A DNA stretch of 64,000 bases from Chryseobacterium lactis (GCF_003815875.1 NZ_CP033924.1:3968001-4032000); one strand, 5' to 3'. Positions 35,484-44,919 are shown, counted from the stretch's first letter. Notes: generated from the sequence alone by a model not told the origin. Program-made: numbers and translations.

Positions 35484-35846
35484 ATGTTAAAATGGTTCTC
35501 CATATTATGCTCGATGATGTATGCACTTGCTACCACCAATGCGGGGGAAGTATTTAAGGTGCCGATGTTTGTAGAGCATTATATTGAATACCATGGAAGT
35601 TTATCCGAATTTGTGATGGAACACTATGACAATCACAAAAAAGATTCCGACTGGGATACCGACCAAAAGCTGCCGTTTATCAATCCACCTATTGTGCTGA
35701 CGGTACACGCCCAACTTCCGGATCTCAATTTTGAAATCAAAAAACCTAAAGAAATTATTATTCAGCAGAAAAATAGTTTTTATCAGGAAAAAGACTTCTC
35801 ACACCTATATCTTTCCAGAATTTTCCAGCCTCCACGGCTTTCCTGA
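35484..35846 (+). CDS. Small exported His/Asp-rich protein of the metal-efflux operon
   Basis: This protein has about 120 residues. The N-terminus is a likely signal peptide (LKWFSILCSMMYALATTNA). The mature part has HYIEYHG (His32, His37), FVMEHYDNH (His47, His51) and an acidic DSDWDTDQKLPF run (residues 54-65). I recall short proteins with the same HY..H...F..HY...D.D..LPF pattern next to CzcA genes in Bacteroidota; none has a function known to me. A periplasmic metal-binding or sensing role is inferred. The frame is open to an ATG at 35436, but the internal Met at 35484 gives a better signal peptide. Confidence 0.68.
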   Translation: MLKWFSILCSMMYALATTNAGEVFKVPMFVEHYIEYHGSLSEFVMEHYDNHKKDSDWDTDQKLPFINPPIVLTVHAQLPDLNFEIKKPKEIIIQQKNSFYQEKDFSHLYLSRIFQPPRLS

Positions 35847-36044
35847 TTGATCTCTGATTGAAAATTAATGCTTTAAACTGCTGTTTGAAGCACTCAATTC
35901 TTGTTACATATCAATTAGCCCCTCACGTCTTATAGTTGATCACAAAAGCTTATTTGTTAGCATCAAAAAGTTTAAATACTACAGTGTTTACAACCCTTTG
36001 TGATAAAAGCTAAAGAGTATCGGGTTTATCAATTATATTTTTCC

Positions 36045-39000
36045 ATGTTAAATAAAATTATTGAGTTTTCTGTAAAGAATAAACTCATCATTGCACTGTT
36101 TACGGTAGCGCTCGTCCTTTTTGGGGTATACGAGACTACTAAACTTCCCATTGATGCTCAACCTGATATTACGAATAACCAGGTTCAGATCATTACCACC
36201 GCACCTTCTTATGGAGCTGCTGATATAGAACGGCTGGTAACATTTCCTATTGAACAGGCCACCAGTAATATCAGTGGAATTACGGAACTTCGTAGTTTCT
36301 CCCGTTTCGGCTTGTCTCTGGTTACTGTCGTTTTCGATGATAAAACGGATGTGTATTGGGCCCGGCAACAGGTTCAGGAACGCTTACAGCTTGTTCAAGA
36401 GAATATCCCTGAAGGTATCGGTAAGCCCGAACTAGGACCAATTTCTACAGGATTGGGAGAGATTTTCCAATATGTGGTACGAGCAAAAAAGGGCTACGAA
36501 AATGTGTATGACGAAACAGAACTCAGAACAATTCAGGACTGGGTAGTCAGACGACAGTTGTTGGGAACCAAAGGAGTGGCTGATGTCAGCAGCTTTGGAG
36601 GAAAACTAAAACAATATGAAATAGCTATTAATCCTAACAAACTCCAGGCATTTAACATCAATATTAACGATGTGTTTTCCGCGCTGGAGAAGAATAACCA
36701 AAATACGGGAGGAGCTTATATTGAAAAGAAGGAAACAGTCCTTTTTATCAGGAGTGAGGGACTTTTGGGAAGTACGGAAGATATCGGGAATATTCAGGTT
36801 GCCGATACAAAAGAAGGAATTCCGGTACATATTAAAGATGTTGCATCGGTTAAGATCGGTTATGCAACAAGATATGGAGCCATGACTTATAACGATACCG
36901 GCGAGGTTTCCGGAGCCATCGTACTGATGCTTAAAGGAGAGAACGCCAACGAAGTTATTACCAATATCAAGCAGCGGCTGGAAAAAATTCAGGAATCTTT
37001 ACCTGAGGGAGTTGTAATTGAGCCTTTTCTTGATCGTGCTAAAATGGTTAACAATACCATCAGTACAGTAAAAACCAATCTGATGGAAGGAGCTTTGATC
37101 GTGGTCTTTATCCTTGTTTTGTTTCTTGGTAATTTCAGAGCAGGATTATTGGTGGCATCCGTAATTCCTTTAGCAATGCTTTTTGCCATTATCATGATGA
37201 ACATCTTCGGAGTCGGAGGAAATCTGATGAGTCTCGGAGCTCTTGATTTCGGACTTATTGTAGACGGAGCAGTTATTATTGTTGAAGCTGTTCTGCATCA
37301 GCTAGCACATAAAAAGCATTTCGGAAAAGACAATACACTTACCAAAAAGGAAATGGATGGGCAAGTCTCTGATTCTGCCACTAAAATGGTAAATAGTGCG
37401 GTTTTTGGACAGATTATCATCCTTATCGTATACCTTCCGATTTTTACACTTCAGGGAATTGAGGGTAAAATGTTTAAGCCAATGGCACAAACAGTTGCAT
37501 TTGCTCTGATTGGCGCTTTCTTACTTTCACTGACTTATATTCCCATGATGAGTTCTCTAGTGTTGAGCAGAAAGAAAAAAGTAAAAGACAATATTTCAGA
37601 CAGGGTGATGACCAAAGTAGAGGTAGGGCATCAAAAATTCCTGATGAAAGCACTTAAATACAGAAAAACAATCATCTTCGGAGTATTGATTCTTTTTGCA
37701 GGTGCTGTTTTTACCCTTTCCAGAATGGGTGGAGAATTTATTCCGTCTCTGGAAGAAGGAGATTTTGCTGTTGAAATGCGGATTCTGCAGGGAAGTAATA
37801 TCAATGAAACAAAAAAGGTAACTACTCAGGCTGCCAATATATTATTAAAACAATTTCCGGAAATAGAAAAAGTAGTCACGAAAATCGGAAGTGCTGAAAT
37901 CCCTACAGAACCAATGCCTATGGATGCCGGAGATATGATTATTGTATTAAAACCTAAAAAAGAATGGACTTCAGCAAAGTCTTTTCCGGAGCTTTCACAA
38001 AAGATGAGTGAAGCATTGAAAGTGATTCCCGGACTGACGACCGGATTCCAGTTTCCAGTACAGATGCGTTTCAATGAATTGATGACAGGAGCGAGGCAGG
38101 ATGTGGTTTGTAAAATTTACGGAGAAGACCTGGACAGTCTGGCTATTTATGCTAAAAAACTGGGGAGCATCATCAATACGGTGAAAGGAGCTCAGGATTT
38201 GTATTTAGAGCCTGTCGTAGGTGCTCCACAGGTGGTAATTGATTATAACCGTGCAGAACTTTCCCGCTACAATATTTCTATTGCGGAAATCAACAGAGTA
38301 ATCAATATGGCTTTTGCCGGGCAGACCGCGGGAGCTTTATACGAGGGAGAGAAAAAATTTGATATCGTAGTCCGAATGGATAATGAGCATAAAAAAGACA
38401 TTACCAGCATTCAGAATTTATTGATTCCTACGGCTTCCGGAGAGCAAATCCCTTTATCTCAACTGGCTAAAGTAGAGCTTAAAAACAGCCCGAATCAAAT
38501 TCAAAGAGAAGATACCAAAAGAAGAATTGTGGTAGGTTTTAATGTGAGAGGAAGGGATGTTCAAAGCATTGTAGAGGAGCTGCAACAGAAAACCAACAAA
38601 GAATTAAAACTTTCACCGGGCTACACTATTTCGTATGGCGGTGCATTTGAAAATTTAAATGAAGCTAAAGCGAGACTGGGAATTGCGGTTCCTATTTCAC
38701 TGGTAATGATTTTCCTGCTGTTATTCTTCGCATTTGGTTCAGTAAAGCATAGTTTACTGATTTATACTGCAATTCCTTTATCTGCAATTGGAGGAGTTTA
38801 TTTTCTGGCACTCAGAGGAATGCCTTTCAGTATCAGTGCCGGTGTGGGTTTCATTGCGTTATTTGGAGTTGCTGTTCTTAATGGAATTGTTTTGATCTCA
38901 GAATTTAACCGATTAAAAAAGAACGGAATAAAAAATACCAGCAGAATTGTACTGATGGGAACAAGGATCAGATTACGTCCGGTTTTAATGACAGCTTTTG

Positions 39001-40382
39001 TGGCTTCTTTAGGTTTTCTACCGATGGCATTAAGCAACGGAGCCGGAGCTGAAGTTCAGAGACCGCTGGCAACAGTGGTTATTGGCGGATTGATGCTGGC
39101 GACATTATTAACCTTATTCGTTCTTCCAATTCTGTACGTCCTATTTGAACATATTAATAAAGATAAAATGAAATTCTCAAAAAAAATAAACTATAAAAAA
39201 TTATCCGTTTTCCTGCTGATGATCTCTTTCGGAAGTTTCCAGGCTCAGGAGAGCATTACTTTTGAACAGGCTTTGGAAAAGGCGTATCAACAGAACGGAA
39301 CCCTTAAAAACTCAAAATTAATCTCAGAATATCAGGAAAAATTAAAAGCAAGCTACCTGGATATTCCACAACTGGAAGTAACGGGAGGATTCGGGCAAAT
39401 CCAGGGAGAAGAAACGGATAATTCATTCGGAATCTCTCAAAAGTTCAGCTTTCCGACTGTATATTCGAAAAGAAAACAGATGCTGGATGCTGAATGGACG
39501 GCCGGTGTGATTAATCAAAAACTGACCAAAATACAGCTCACTAAAGAAGTTACAGATGTTTTTTACAGAATTGTAGTCCTTCAGGAAAAGAAAAAAGTAT
39601 TGGAATATATCAGCCGTTTGTATGATAGTTTTGCTGAAAAAGCAGCTTTACGACTTAAAAAAGGAGAGGCTAATATTCTGGAAGAATCTACTGCCGCAAT
39701 CCAGAAAGAACAGATGAAAGTGCAGTTGAATGCCCTAGAAAATGATCTTAATATAGCGAAACTTCAGCTACAACTCCTTCTTCAATCTGAAAAACCTTAT
39801 GAACCTGTTGCGGATCAGCCTATTATGAATGTCGGGTTACAGATTTCAGAAGAAATGGTGAAACAGCATCCTGAACTTCAATATCTGCAGCAACAAATCA
39901 AAGTGGGAGAGGCCGAAGTACAGCTGGAAAAAAGCAGACTGCTTCCTGATCTTCTTATAGGATATACGAATCAGAGTATGAAAAATATTAATAATAACCG
40001 TTTCAATTCTGTTCAGGTCGGTGTGGGAATTCCATTGTTTACGAAAGGACAGAGGGCTTTGGCAAAGGCAGCACAGACAAAAATTGCCATTTCTGAAAAT
40101 CAATATCAACGAAAAGAAATCGAACTCAAAAACAGGCTGGGACAACAGCTCAACAATTATATGAACCAGCAGAGAATCATTGAAAATTATGAGCAAAAAC
40201 AGCTTCCAAAATCTGAAATTATCTTAAAGACAGCACAAAAGCAAATGGAAGTCGGAGAAATTGATTACCTGAACTGGGTGATACTCGTTAATCAGGCGGT
40301 AAAAACAAAAGCTGATTATATTGATCAGCTGGAAAGACTTAATCAGATCGGAGCGGAACTTAATTTCTTAATTTCAAAATAA
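36045..40382 (+). CDS. CzcA-type heavy-metal RND pump fused to a TolC-like outer-membrane factor
   Basis: This is a chain of about 1445 residues. Residues 1-1040 are an HME-type RND proton antiporter with the intramembrane motif DFGLIVDGAVIIVE (Asp401-Glu414) and FQFPVQMRFNELMTGARQDV, closer to CzcA/CnrA (Zn, Co, Cd, Ni) than to CusA. From Met1042 comes a signal-peptide-like segment (basic stretch, FLLMISFGSF, then QAQ), followed by an OEP/TolC domain (about 1065-1445) with two coiled-coil repeats. The fusion would carry both inner- and outer-membrane parts of the efflux complex. The start is Met at 36045, since the frame upstream only reaches a GTG at 36000. The adaptor gene follows 7 nt downstream. 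Confidence 0.9.
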   Translation: MLNKIIEFSVKNKLIIALFTVALVLFGVYETTKLPIDAQPDITNNQVQIITTAPSYGAADIERLVTFPIEQATSNISGITELRSFSRFGLSLVTVVFDDKTDVYWARQQVQERLQLVQENIPEGIGKPELGPISTGLGEIFQYVVRAKKGYENVYDETELRTIQDWVVRRQLLGTKGVADVSSFGGKLKQYEIAINPNKLQAFNININDVFSALEKNNQNTGGAYIEKKETVLFIRSEGLLGSTEDIGNIQVADTKEGIPVHIKDVASVKIGYATRYGAMTYNDTGEVSGAIVLMLKGENANEVITNIKQRLEKIQESLPEGVVIEPFLDRAKMVNNTISTVKTNLMEGALIVVFILVLFLGNFRAGLLVASVIPLAMLFAIIMMNIFGVGGNLMSLGALDFGLIVDGAVIIVEAVLHQLAHKKHFGKDNTLTKKEMDGQVSDSATKMVNSAVFGQIIILIVYLPIFTLQGIEGKMFKPMAQTVAFALIGAFLLSLTYIPMMSSLVLSRKKKVKDNISDRVMTKVEVGHQKFLMKALKYRKTIIFGVLILFAGAVFTLSRMGGEFIPSLEEGDFAVEMRILQGSNINETKKVTTQAANILLKQFPEIEKVVTKIGSAEIPTEPMPMDAGDMIIVLKPKKEWTSAKSFPELSQKMSEALKVIPGLTTGFQFPVQMRFNELMTGARQDVVCKIYGEDLDSLAIYAKKLGSIINTVKGAQDLYLEPVVGAPQVVIDYNRAELSRYNISIAEINRVINMAFAGQTAGALYEGEKKFDIVVRMDNEHKKDITSIQNLLIPTASGEQIPLSQLAKVELKNSPNQIQREDTKRRIVVGFNVRGRDVQSIVEELQQKTNKELKLSPGYTISYGGAFENLNEAKARLGIAVPISLVMIFLLLFFAFGSVKHSLLIYTAIPLSAIGGVYFLALRGMPFSISAGVGFIALFGVAVLNGIVLISEFNRLKKNGIKNTSRIVLMGTRIRLRPVLMTAFVASLGFLPMALSNGAGAEVQRPLATVVIGGLMLATLLTLFVLPILYVLFEHINKDKMKFSKKINYKKLSVFLLMISFGSFQAQESITFEQALEKAYQQNGTLKNSKLISEYQEKLKASYLDIPQLEVTGGFGQIQGEETDNSFGISQKFSFPTVYSKRKQMLDAEWTAGVINQKLTKIQLTKEVTDVFYRIVVLQEKKKVLEYISRLYDSFAEKAALRLKKGEANILEESTAAIQKEQMKVQLNALENDLNIAKLQLQLLLQSEKPYEPVADQPIMNVGLQISEEMVKQHPELQYLQQQIKVGEAEVQLEKSRLLPDLLIGYTNQSMKNINNNRFNSVQVGVGIPLFTKGQRALAKAAQTKIAISENQYQRKEIELKNRLGQQLNNYMNQQRIIENYEQKQLPKSEIILKTAQKQMEVGEIDYLNWVILVNQAVKTKADYIDQLERLNQIGAELNFLISK

Positions 40383-40389
40383 CAGCGTC

Positions 40390-41541
40390 ATGCATTTTAA
40401 AATATTATCAATATACAGCCTTGCTTTAGCACTCGTTCTATCTTCATGTTCAGGAAAAAAAGAAGAAGAAAAAACGGTATATGAAAATACAAAATTTACC
40501 AAAAACAAGGAAAATACGGTTCATCTTACCGAAAAGCAGGCTCAATCCGTAGGAATTACAACCACCACTATTCAGGACAGAAATATGGAGAAGCTGGTTC
40601 GCCTCAATGGGAAAGCGGAAATTGCGCCTTCCCATATCAGCTCGCTGTCAAGCATTATGGGTGGGCACATCAAGTCCATTACCGTCATCAATGGAAGTCA
40701 TTTCAGCAAAGGACAGGTATTGGCAATAGTTGAAGATCCGCAGTTTATTCAGCTTCAACAGGATTATCTGGTAACTAAGGCACAGCTTGAAGCGGCAAGA
40801 CTGAACTTTAATCGTCAAAAAGATCTTAACACCAGCAAAGCAAGCAGCGATAAGACCATGCAAACGGCCCAGGCTGATTATTCCACGTTGAATGCCACTT
40901 TAAAAGGGCTGGAAGAAAAACTTAGAATCATAGGAATTAGTGTTAAAGGATTAAATACCGGAAATATCAGAAGTAAAATCAATGTTTATGCTCCTTTTAC
41001 AGGATTTGTAAGCAAGATTCTGGTTAATAACGGACAATATATCAACCCGGCGGATACTTTATTTGAGCTGATCAATCCAGCCGGATTATTGCTGGAATTA
41101 AAAGTCTTTGAAAACGATATTAATGATGTAAAAGTGGGACAGGAAATTGTGGTTTACAACAATCAGAATCCTGACGTGAAATCCAATGCAAAAATTGTAA
41201 GCATCGTTCCAAGTATTGAAACCGGAGGTTCTGCCACTGCGGTAGCCAGGTTATCGTCCGTTAATTCTGATTTTGTAAAAGGAATGTACATCAATGCTGA
41301 AGTAAACATCAGCAGCCGGAATACACAAGGCCTGCCAAACGAGGCTGTAGTTTCTTTTGAAAATAAAAATTACGTTTTTGAAGATCTCGGAAAATCAAAT
41401 TATAAAATGATTCCCGTAACAACAGGTATTTCGGATGATCAGTTTACAGAAGTTATAAAAGCAGATTTTCTGAAGGAAAAAAAGATTGTCCAGAAAGGAG
41501 CTTATGGCCTTTTAATGATGCTTAAGAATAAAGCAGAGTAG
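40390..41541 (+). CDS. Efflux RND periplasmic adaptor (HlyD/CzcB family), lipoprotein
   Basis: This is a 383-residue membrane-fusion protein. A lipobox (LVLSSC, Cys20) predicts a lipoprotein. It has barrel-sandwich/lipoyl halves (GGHIKSITVINGSHFSKGQVLAIVED and INVYAPFTGFVSKILVNNGQYI), an alpha-hairpin between them, and a beta-barrel (LLLELKVFENDINDVKVGQEI). It links the CzcA-type pump to the fused outer-membrane part. No CusB-type Met triad or His-rich N-terminus was noticed. It is the last gene of the operon; a terminator follows. Confidence 0.88.
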   Translation: MHFKILSIYSLALALVLSSCSGKKEEEKTVYENTKFTKNKENTVHLTEKQAQSVGITTTTIQDRNMEKLVRLNGKAEIAPSHISSLSSIMGGHIKSITVINGSHFSKGQVLAIVEDPQFIQLQQDYLVTKAQLEAARLNFNRQKDLNTSKASSDKTMQTAQADYSTLNATLKGLEEKLRIIGISVKGLNTGNIRSKINVYAPFTGFVSKILVNNGQYINPADTLFELINPAGLLLELKVFENDINDVKVGQEIVVYNNQNPDVKSNAKIVSIVPSIETGGSATAVARLSSVNSDFVKGMYINAEVNISSRNTQGLPNEAVVSFENKNYVFEDLGKSNYKMIPVTTGISDDQFTEVIKADFLKEKKIVQKGAYGLLMMLKNKAE

Positions 41542-41575
41542 TAGATTTTCTTCGGAAATCATATAATTTTTAAAA

Positions 41576-41620
41576 GCAGAGGTTTTGTTTACTTATGAGT
41601 AAATGAAGCCTCTGTTTTTA
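41576..41620 (+). terminator. Terminator of the metal-efflux operon
   Basis: The outer stem CAGAGG / CCTCTG and inner GTTTACT / AGTAAA form a hairpin followed by TTTTTA, 35 nt after the adaptor stop. Confidence 0.7.
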
Positions 41621-41967
41621 TTATTATTGGTCTATCACAAAGACGCAAAAGGAGTATTTAAATGAGAATATCTTTAAGGTGCGAAGATTTTATCTGAGAT
41701 AAAATTGAATGCTGTTAATTTATTTTATCACACGCTGATTTTGCAGATTCTGCAGAGTTTTATCTCAATCTGCGTAATCTGCTTAATCAGCGAGAAAATT
41801 TACTCTAGGCACGCAATGAGTTCAACAGTATAAAATGATATTTAACATCTTTTGAATATTGTGGATATTATTTAATGCATAATTAATTTAAAAATGATAG
41901 TTTTAGGCCGTGAATTAGTTTTTAGGAATTTTTAGTTGCATTAAGTAAAAACTTTTATTGAAACATA
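41621..41967. other. Intergenic region with repeat debris
   Basis: No gene. Bases 41635-41690 hold a 'cacaaagacgcaaa...aaggtgcgaag' element, and 41730-41797 hold copy 2 of the 'atctgcg...gcgagaaa' element seen at 17091. The last 150 nt before the next gene are plain AT-rich DNA without a TAnnTTTG motif. Confidence 0.5.
41730..41797. repeat. Degenerate 'atctgcg...gcgagaaa' intergenic repeat, copy 2
   Basis: CACGCTGATTTTGCAGAT and, further on, AATCTGCGTAATCTGC and CAGCGAGAAA resemble the element at 17091-17153; the last 31 nt agree at 25 positions. It is non-coding. Confidence 0.55.
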
Positions 41968-43776
41968 ATGACAACTAAACCGTTACACAACTTCCATATT
42001 CCGGTAATGGGACTGGCTTATACGATAGACAGCCCGATTCGTGTTGCCCAATATGGAATATCTTCTGTGATTTCTATTATCGATGATGAGATTCTGGAAA
42101 AAATGAAAAACTTTTATACCCAAAAGTTTAATCTGGATTACTTTGAAATTACAACGAAAACAGAAGATTATCGTGCCAAAAGAATCACCGCCTATCTTGA
42201 TATGGTGGATGATATCGTGAATGAAAAATTTGAATCATTCAAACAGGAAGTATGCAAAAATAAAGAAACCTTGAAGGACTTTATAGCCATGCTTCCCAAT
42301 ACCTCTGATGTAAAAAACAGCCTTCAATCTTTTATTAATCAAAAGAGTAATTGGGGTACTCAGATCAGAAATTTCATTGAATCCAATCTTAAACCGGGAA
42401 ATATTGATGTCAATATCATGACCAAAGTTGATAAGGACAATTATCAAAAAAAGCGACAGCTTCCGGTCATGTATAATGATGCTCACGCGTCACTCCGAGG
42501 ATTTGCCAACAGTAAATTATCTTCTTCAATGGTATTGTCTGCAGGTATGAACCCCCGTTTGTACAGCTATATGGAGGAATTTGATGACTTTTTCCCGGAT
42601 CAAAACGGAGTTATAAAGAAGAAGATTATTCTTAAGGTAAGCGACTTCCGTTCGGCGATGATTCAAGGGAATTTCCTGGCAAAAAAAGGACTGTGGGTTT
42701 CAGAATACAGAATAGAATCCGGACTGAATTGTGGAGGTCATGCATTTGCCACAGATGGAATGCTTCTGGGGCCGATCATGGAGGAATTCAAACACAAAAA
42801 AGAAGAATTGGTACAGTCTGCACATACGCTGATGATCAATGCTTTGGAACAGAAAGGGAAACCTGTTGTTTCAAAACCTTTGGAGATGAAAATTACCGTA
42901 CAAGGTGGAGTAGGTACTTCCGAAGAACATCAGTTTTTACTCTCGCATTATACAGCCGATAGTGTAGGATGGGGTTCTCCGTTTTTGTTGGTTCCTGAAG
43001 CTACCTCTGTAGATTCCGAGACCAGAAATCTTCTTGTACGATCTAAAGAAGAAGATCTTTACCTAAGTACTATTTCGCCTTTGGGAGTGCCTTTTAATAC
43101 GGTAAAAGGAACTTCCAACGAAAAACTGAAGCATGAAAAAGAAGCCAAAGATAAATTTGGAAGTTCATGCCCAAAGAAACTTCTGGCATTATCCAAGGAA
43201 TTCTCACCGGAAGGAACATGTACTGCTTCAAAAAAATATCAGGATATTAAATTGAAAGAACTTCAGGCTGAACAAGGCACATTAACTGTAAAAGAATTTG
43301 ATAAAAGAAAGTCTGAAATTACAGATAAAGCCTGCTTGTGTGTAGGACTGGTGAATTCTGCTTACATGGAACAGAATATTAAGATTAAAGGGGAAAAACA
43401 AGGTGTTGTGATCTGTCCGGGGCCTAATATTGCCTTTTTTGATAAGGAAGTTTCTCTTTCGGAAATGGTACAGCACATTTATGGAAACAGGAATATCCTT
43501 TCGGATAACCAACGTCCAAACATGTTTATCAATGAACTGAAAATGTATATTGACTATCTGAAAAAGGAAATCGCGAATTCACCTGCGATCATTACTCATT
43601 CTCAAACAAAAAAATGGAATATATTTAAAAAAAATATAGCAGAGGGAATAGAGTACTATCACAAATTATTTGATACTTCTTCTTTCTTTACAACAGATGG
43701 GCAAACCTTACAACAACAGTTGCTGGAAAATAAATTATTGCTTGATGCTATTGAGATACCACAGGTCGAAAAATAG
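41968..43776 (+). CDS. Uncharacterised 602-residue protein, TIM-barrel/FMN-like with Cys cluster
   Basis: I do not know a function. The N-terminus (IPVMGLAYTIDSPIRVAQYGISSVISIIDD) resembles the first strand and loop of nitronate-monooxygenase/IMPDH-like barrels. LNCGGHAFATDG (Cys255) and VQGGVGTSEEHQFLL...DSVGWGSPFLLVPEAT look like phosphate- or flavin-binding loops of such barrels. Four cysteines (Cys401, Cys418, and Cys456-x-Cys458) are spaced like an iron-sulfur site. There is no signal peptide. It stands alone, between the metal-efflux operon and the SusCD operon, with its own terminator. A flavin/Fe-S oxidoreductase is the best guess, at low confidence. Confidence 0.6.
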   Translation: MTTKPLHNFHIPVMGLAYTIDSPIRVAQYGISSVISIIDDEILEKMKNFYTQKFNLDYFEITTKTEDYRAKRITAYLDMVDDIVNEKFESFKQEVCKNKETLKDFIAMLPNTSDVKNSLQSFINQKSNWGTQIRNFIESNLKPGNIDVNIMTKVDKDNYQKKRQLPVMYNDAHASLRGFANSKLSSSMVLSAGMNPRLYSYMEEFDDFFPDQNGVIKKKIILKVSDFRSAMIQGNFLAKKGLWVSEYRIESGLNCGGHAFATDGMLLGPIMEEFKHKKEELVQSAHTLMINALEQKGKPVVSKPLEMKITVQGGVGTSEEHQFLLSHYTADSVGWGSPFLLVPEATSVDSETRNLLVRSKEEDLYLSTISPLGVPFNTVKGTSNEKLKHEKEAKDKFGSSCPKKLLALSKEFSPEGTCTASKKYQDIKLKELQAEQGTLTVKEFDKRKSEITDKACLCVGLVNSAYMEQNIKIKGEKQGVVICPGPNIAFFDKEVSLSEMVQHIYGNRNILSDNQRPNMFINELKMYIDYLKKEIANSPAIITHSQTKKWNIFKKNIAEGIEYYHKLFDTSSFFTTDGQTLQQQLLENKLLLDAIEIPQVEK

Positions 43777-43801
43777 TAGAATTTTTATTATTAAATATAA
43801 A

Positions 43802-43828
43802 AACAGCCTTCATCTGATGAAGGCTGTT
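43802..43828. terminator. Perfect-hairpin terminator
   Basis: The 13-bp stem AACAGCCTTCATC / GATGAAGGCTGTT lies 25 nt after the 602-residue gene. It is flanked by A-rich DNA on the left and followed 13 nt later by TTTTTTG. Confidence 0.7.
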
Positions 43829-43863
43829 CATATAAATATCAGTTTTTTGTTTATAATATAAAA

Positions 43864-44018
43864 TTACGGAACAATGATTTTCTTAGCCATTATCGTTTTT
43901 CCCTCAGCCTGAAGAATACAGGTATACACTCCTGAAGCCCAGCCGGACGTGCTCAACGGTTCTTTATAAGTTCCTTTGCTCTGAGTGCCGTCTTTAATCG
44001 TTTTCACTAAGGCTCCGG
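43864..44018 (-). pseudogene. Orphan T9SS type A sorting-domain fragment
   Basis: On the minus strand one frame reads about 51 residues ending in WASGVYTCILQAEGKTIMAKKIIVP and a TAA stop (43864-43866). That matches the C-terminal end of type A type IX secretion sorting domains (GVY...G....KKIIV). An in-frame stop lies at its upstream edge, and the parent protein is absent. It abuts the stop of the GDPD gene in another frame, so it is a leftover of a deleted or truncated secreted-protein gene. Confidence 0.7.
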
Positions 44019-44021
44019 TAG

Positions 44022-44909
44022 TTATCTACTAAAAGAATAAAGATTTTTCTTTTTTAGAAATTCAATTAATTCTTTTGGTCTGTCGGTCTGAATAATATTG
44101 ACCTGATGATCGGGATACCATTGGTACATATCGGGATTTTCAAGTACTTTATCGTCGTTATGACCAGCTGAAAGTTCCGGCCATAAAGAATTAACCCATA
44201 CTTTTACATGTTTCTTACGGATCTCTTTAAAGTCAATAAGATTCTTTTCATCTTTTCCTAACGTAAGCTCAAAACCATAGACTTTATAGTTTTTTAAATA
44301 TTCATTCACTTTTATCCAGCCTTCTCCTGAATTCAATCTTACAATTGGCATATAATGAATCTCATCTTTAATCTTGCCATATTTTTTATTGAATTCATCA
44401 TAAGTGGCAGTGCCTTTAAACAGGATCTGATCAAACATTTTTCTTTCTTTTAAAATAGGATAAACGAGATCAAAATAATCAAAAGCTTTATCCAGATTGA
44501 TGAAAATTTTTCCATTTGTGACATCTAAAACTTCAGCCAGAGTAGGAACTTTCATTTGAGTCGGAACCCCTAGACCGTCTCTGAGATATAATTTTTTAAT
44601 CTCTTCCAGGGTGTAATCAGAAGGACTTCCTTTTCCGGTAGTGGTTCGGTCAATCGTTTTGTCATGCATTAAAATCAGAACACCATCTTTGGTTAGCGCC
44701 AGATCTATTTCCACCATATTGACTCCTTTTTCAATCGCTTTTTTGATGGCCATGATTGAATTTTCGGGAGCCTCACGCCAGTCTGCCCGATGTGCCACCA
44801 CCATAATTTTATCATCCGGAAATGTATTCAGTGAGATTTGAGAATAAGCTGCAACGGAAGAACACAGCAGTAGAAGAGATAGATTGATTTTTAACAATGT
44901 TTTTTTCAT
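44022..44909 (-). CDS. Exported glycerophosphodiester phosphodiesterase
   Basis: This is a GDPD of about 295 residues. A signal peptide (KINLSLLLLCSSVAAYSQ) is followed by the catalytic set His40-Arg41, Glu67-x-Asp69 and His82-Asp83 (VVAHRADW, VEIDLAL, LMHDKTIDRT). It cleaves glycerophosphodiesters to an alcohol and glycerol-3-phosphate. The start is Met at 44909; the frame runs to 45017 but would overlap susD. The gene begins 10 nt after susD, so it is part of the SusCD operon and suggests that phospholipid-derived glycerophosphodiesters are that system's cargo. Confidence 0.88.
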   Translation of the reverse strand: MKKTLLKINLSLLLLCSSVAAYSQISLNTFPDDKIMVVAHRADWREAPENSIMAIKKAIEKGVNMVEIDLALTKDGVLILMHDKTIDRTTTGKGSPSDYTLEEIKKLYLRDGLGVPTQMKVPTLAEVLDVTNGKIFINLDKAFDYFDLVYPILKERKMFDQILFKGTATYDEFNKKYGKIKDEIHYMPIVRLNSGEGWIKVNEYLKNYKVYGFELTLGKDEKNLIDFKEIRKKHVKVWVNSLWPELSAGHNDDKVLENPDMYQWYPDHQVNIIQTDRPKELIEFLKKKNLYSFSR

Positions 44910-44919
44910 AAGATTAGAT

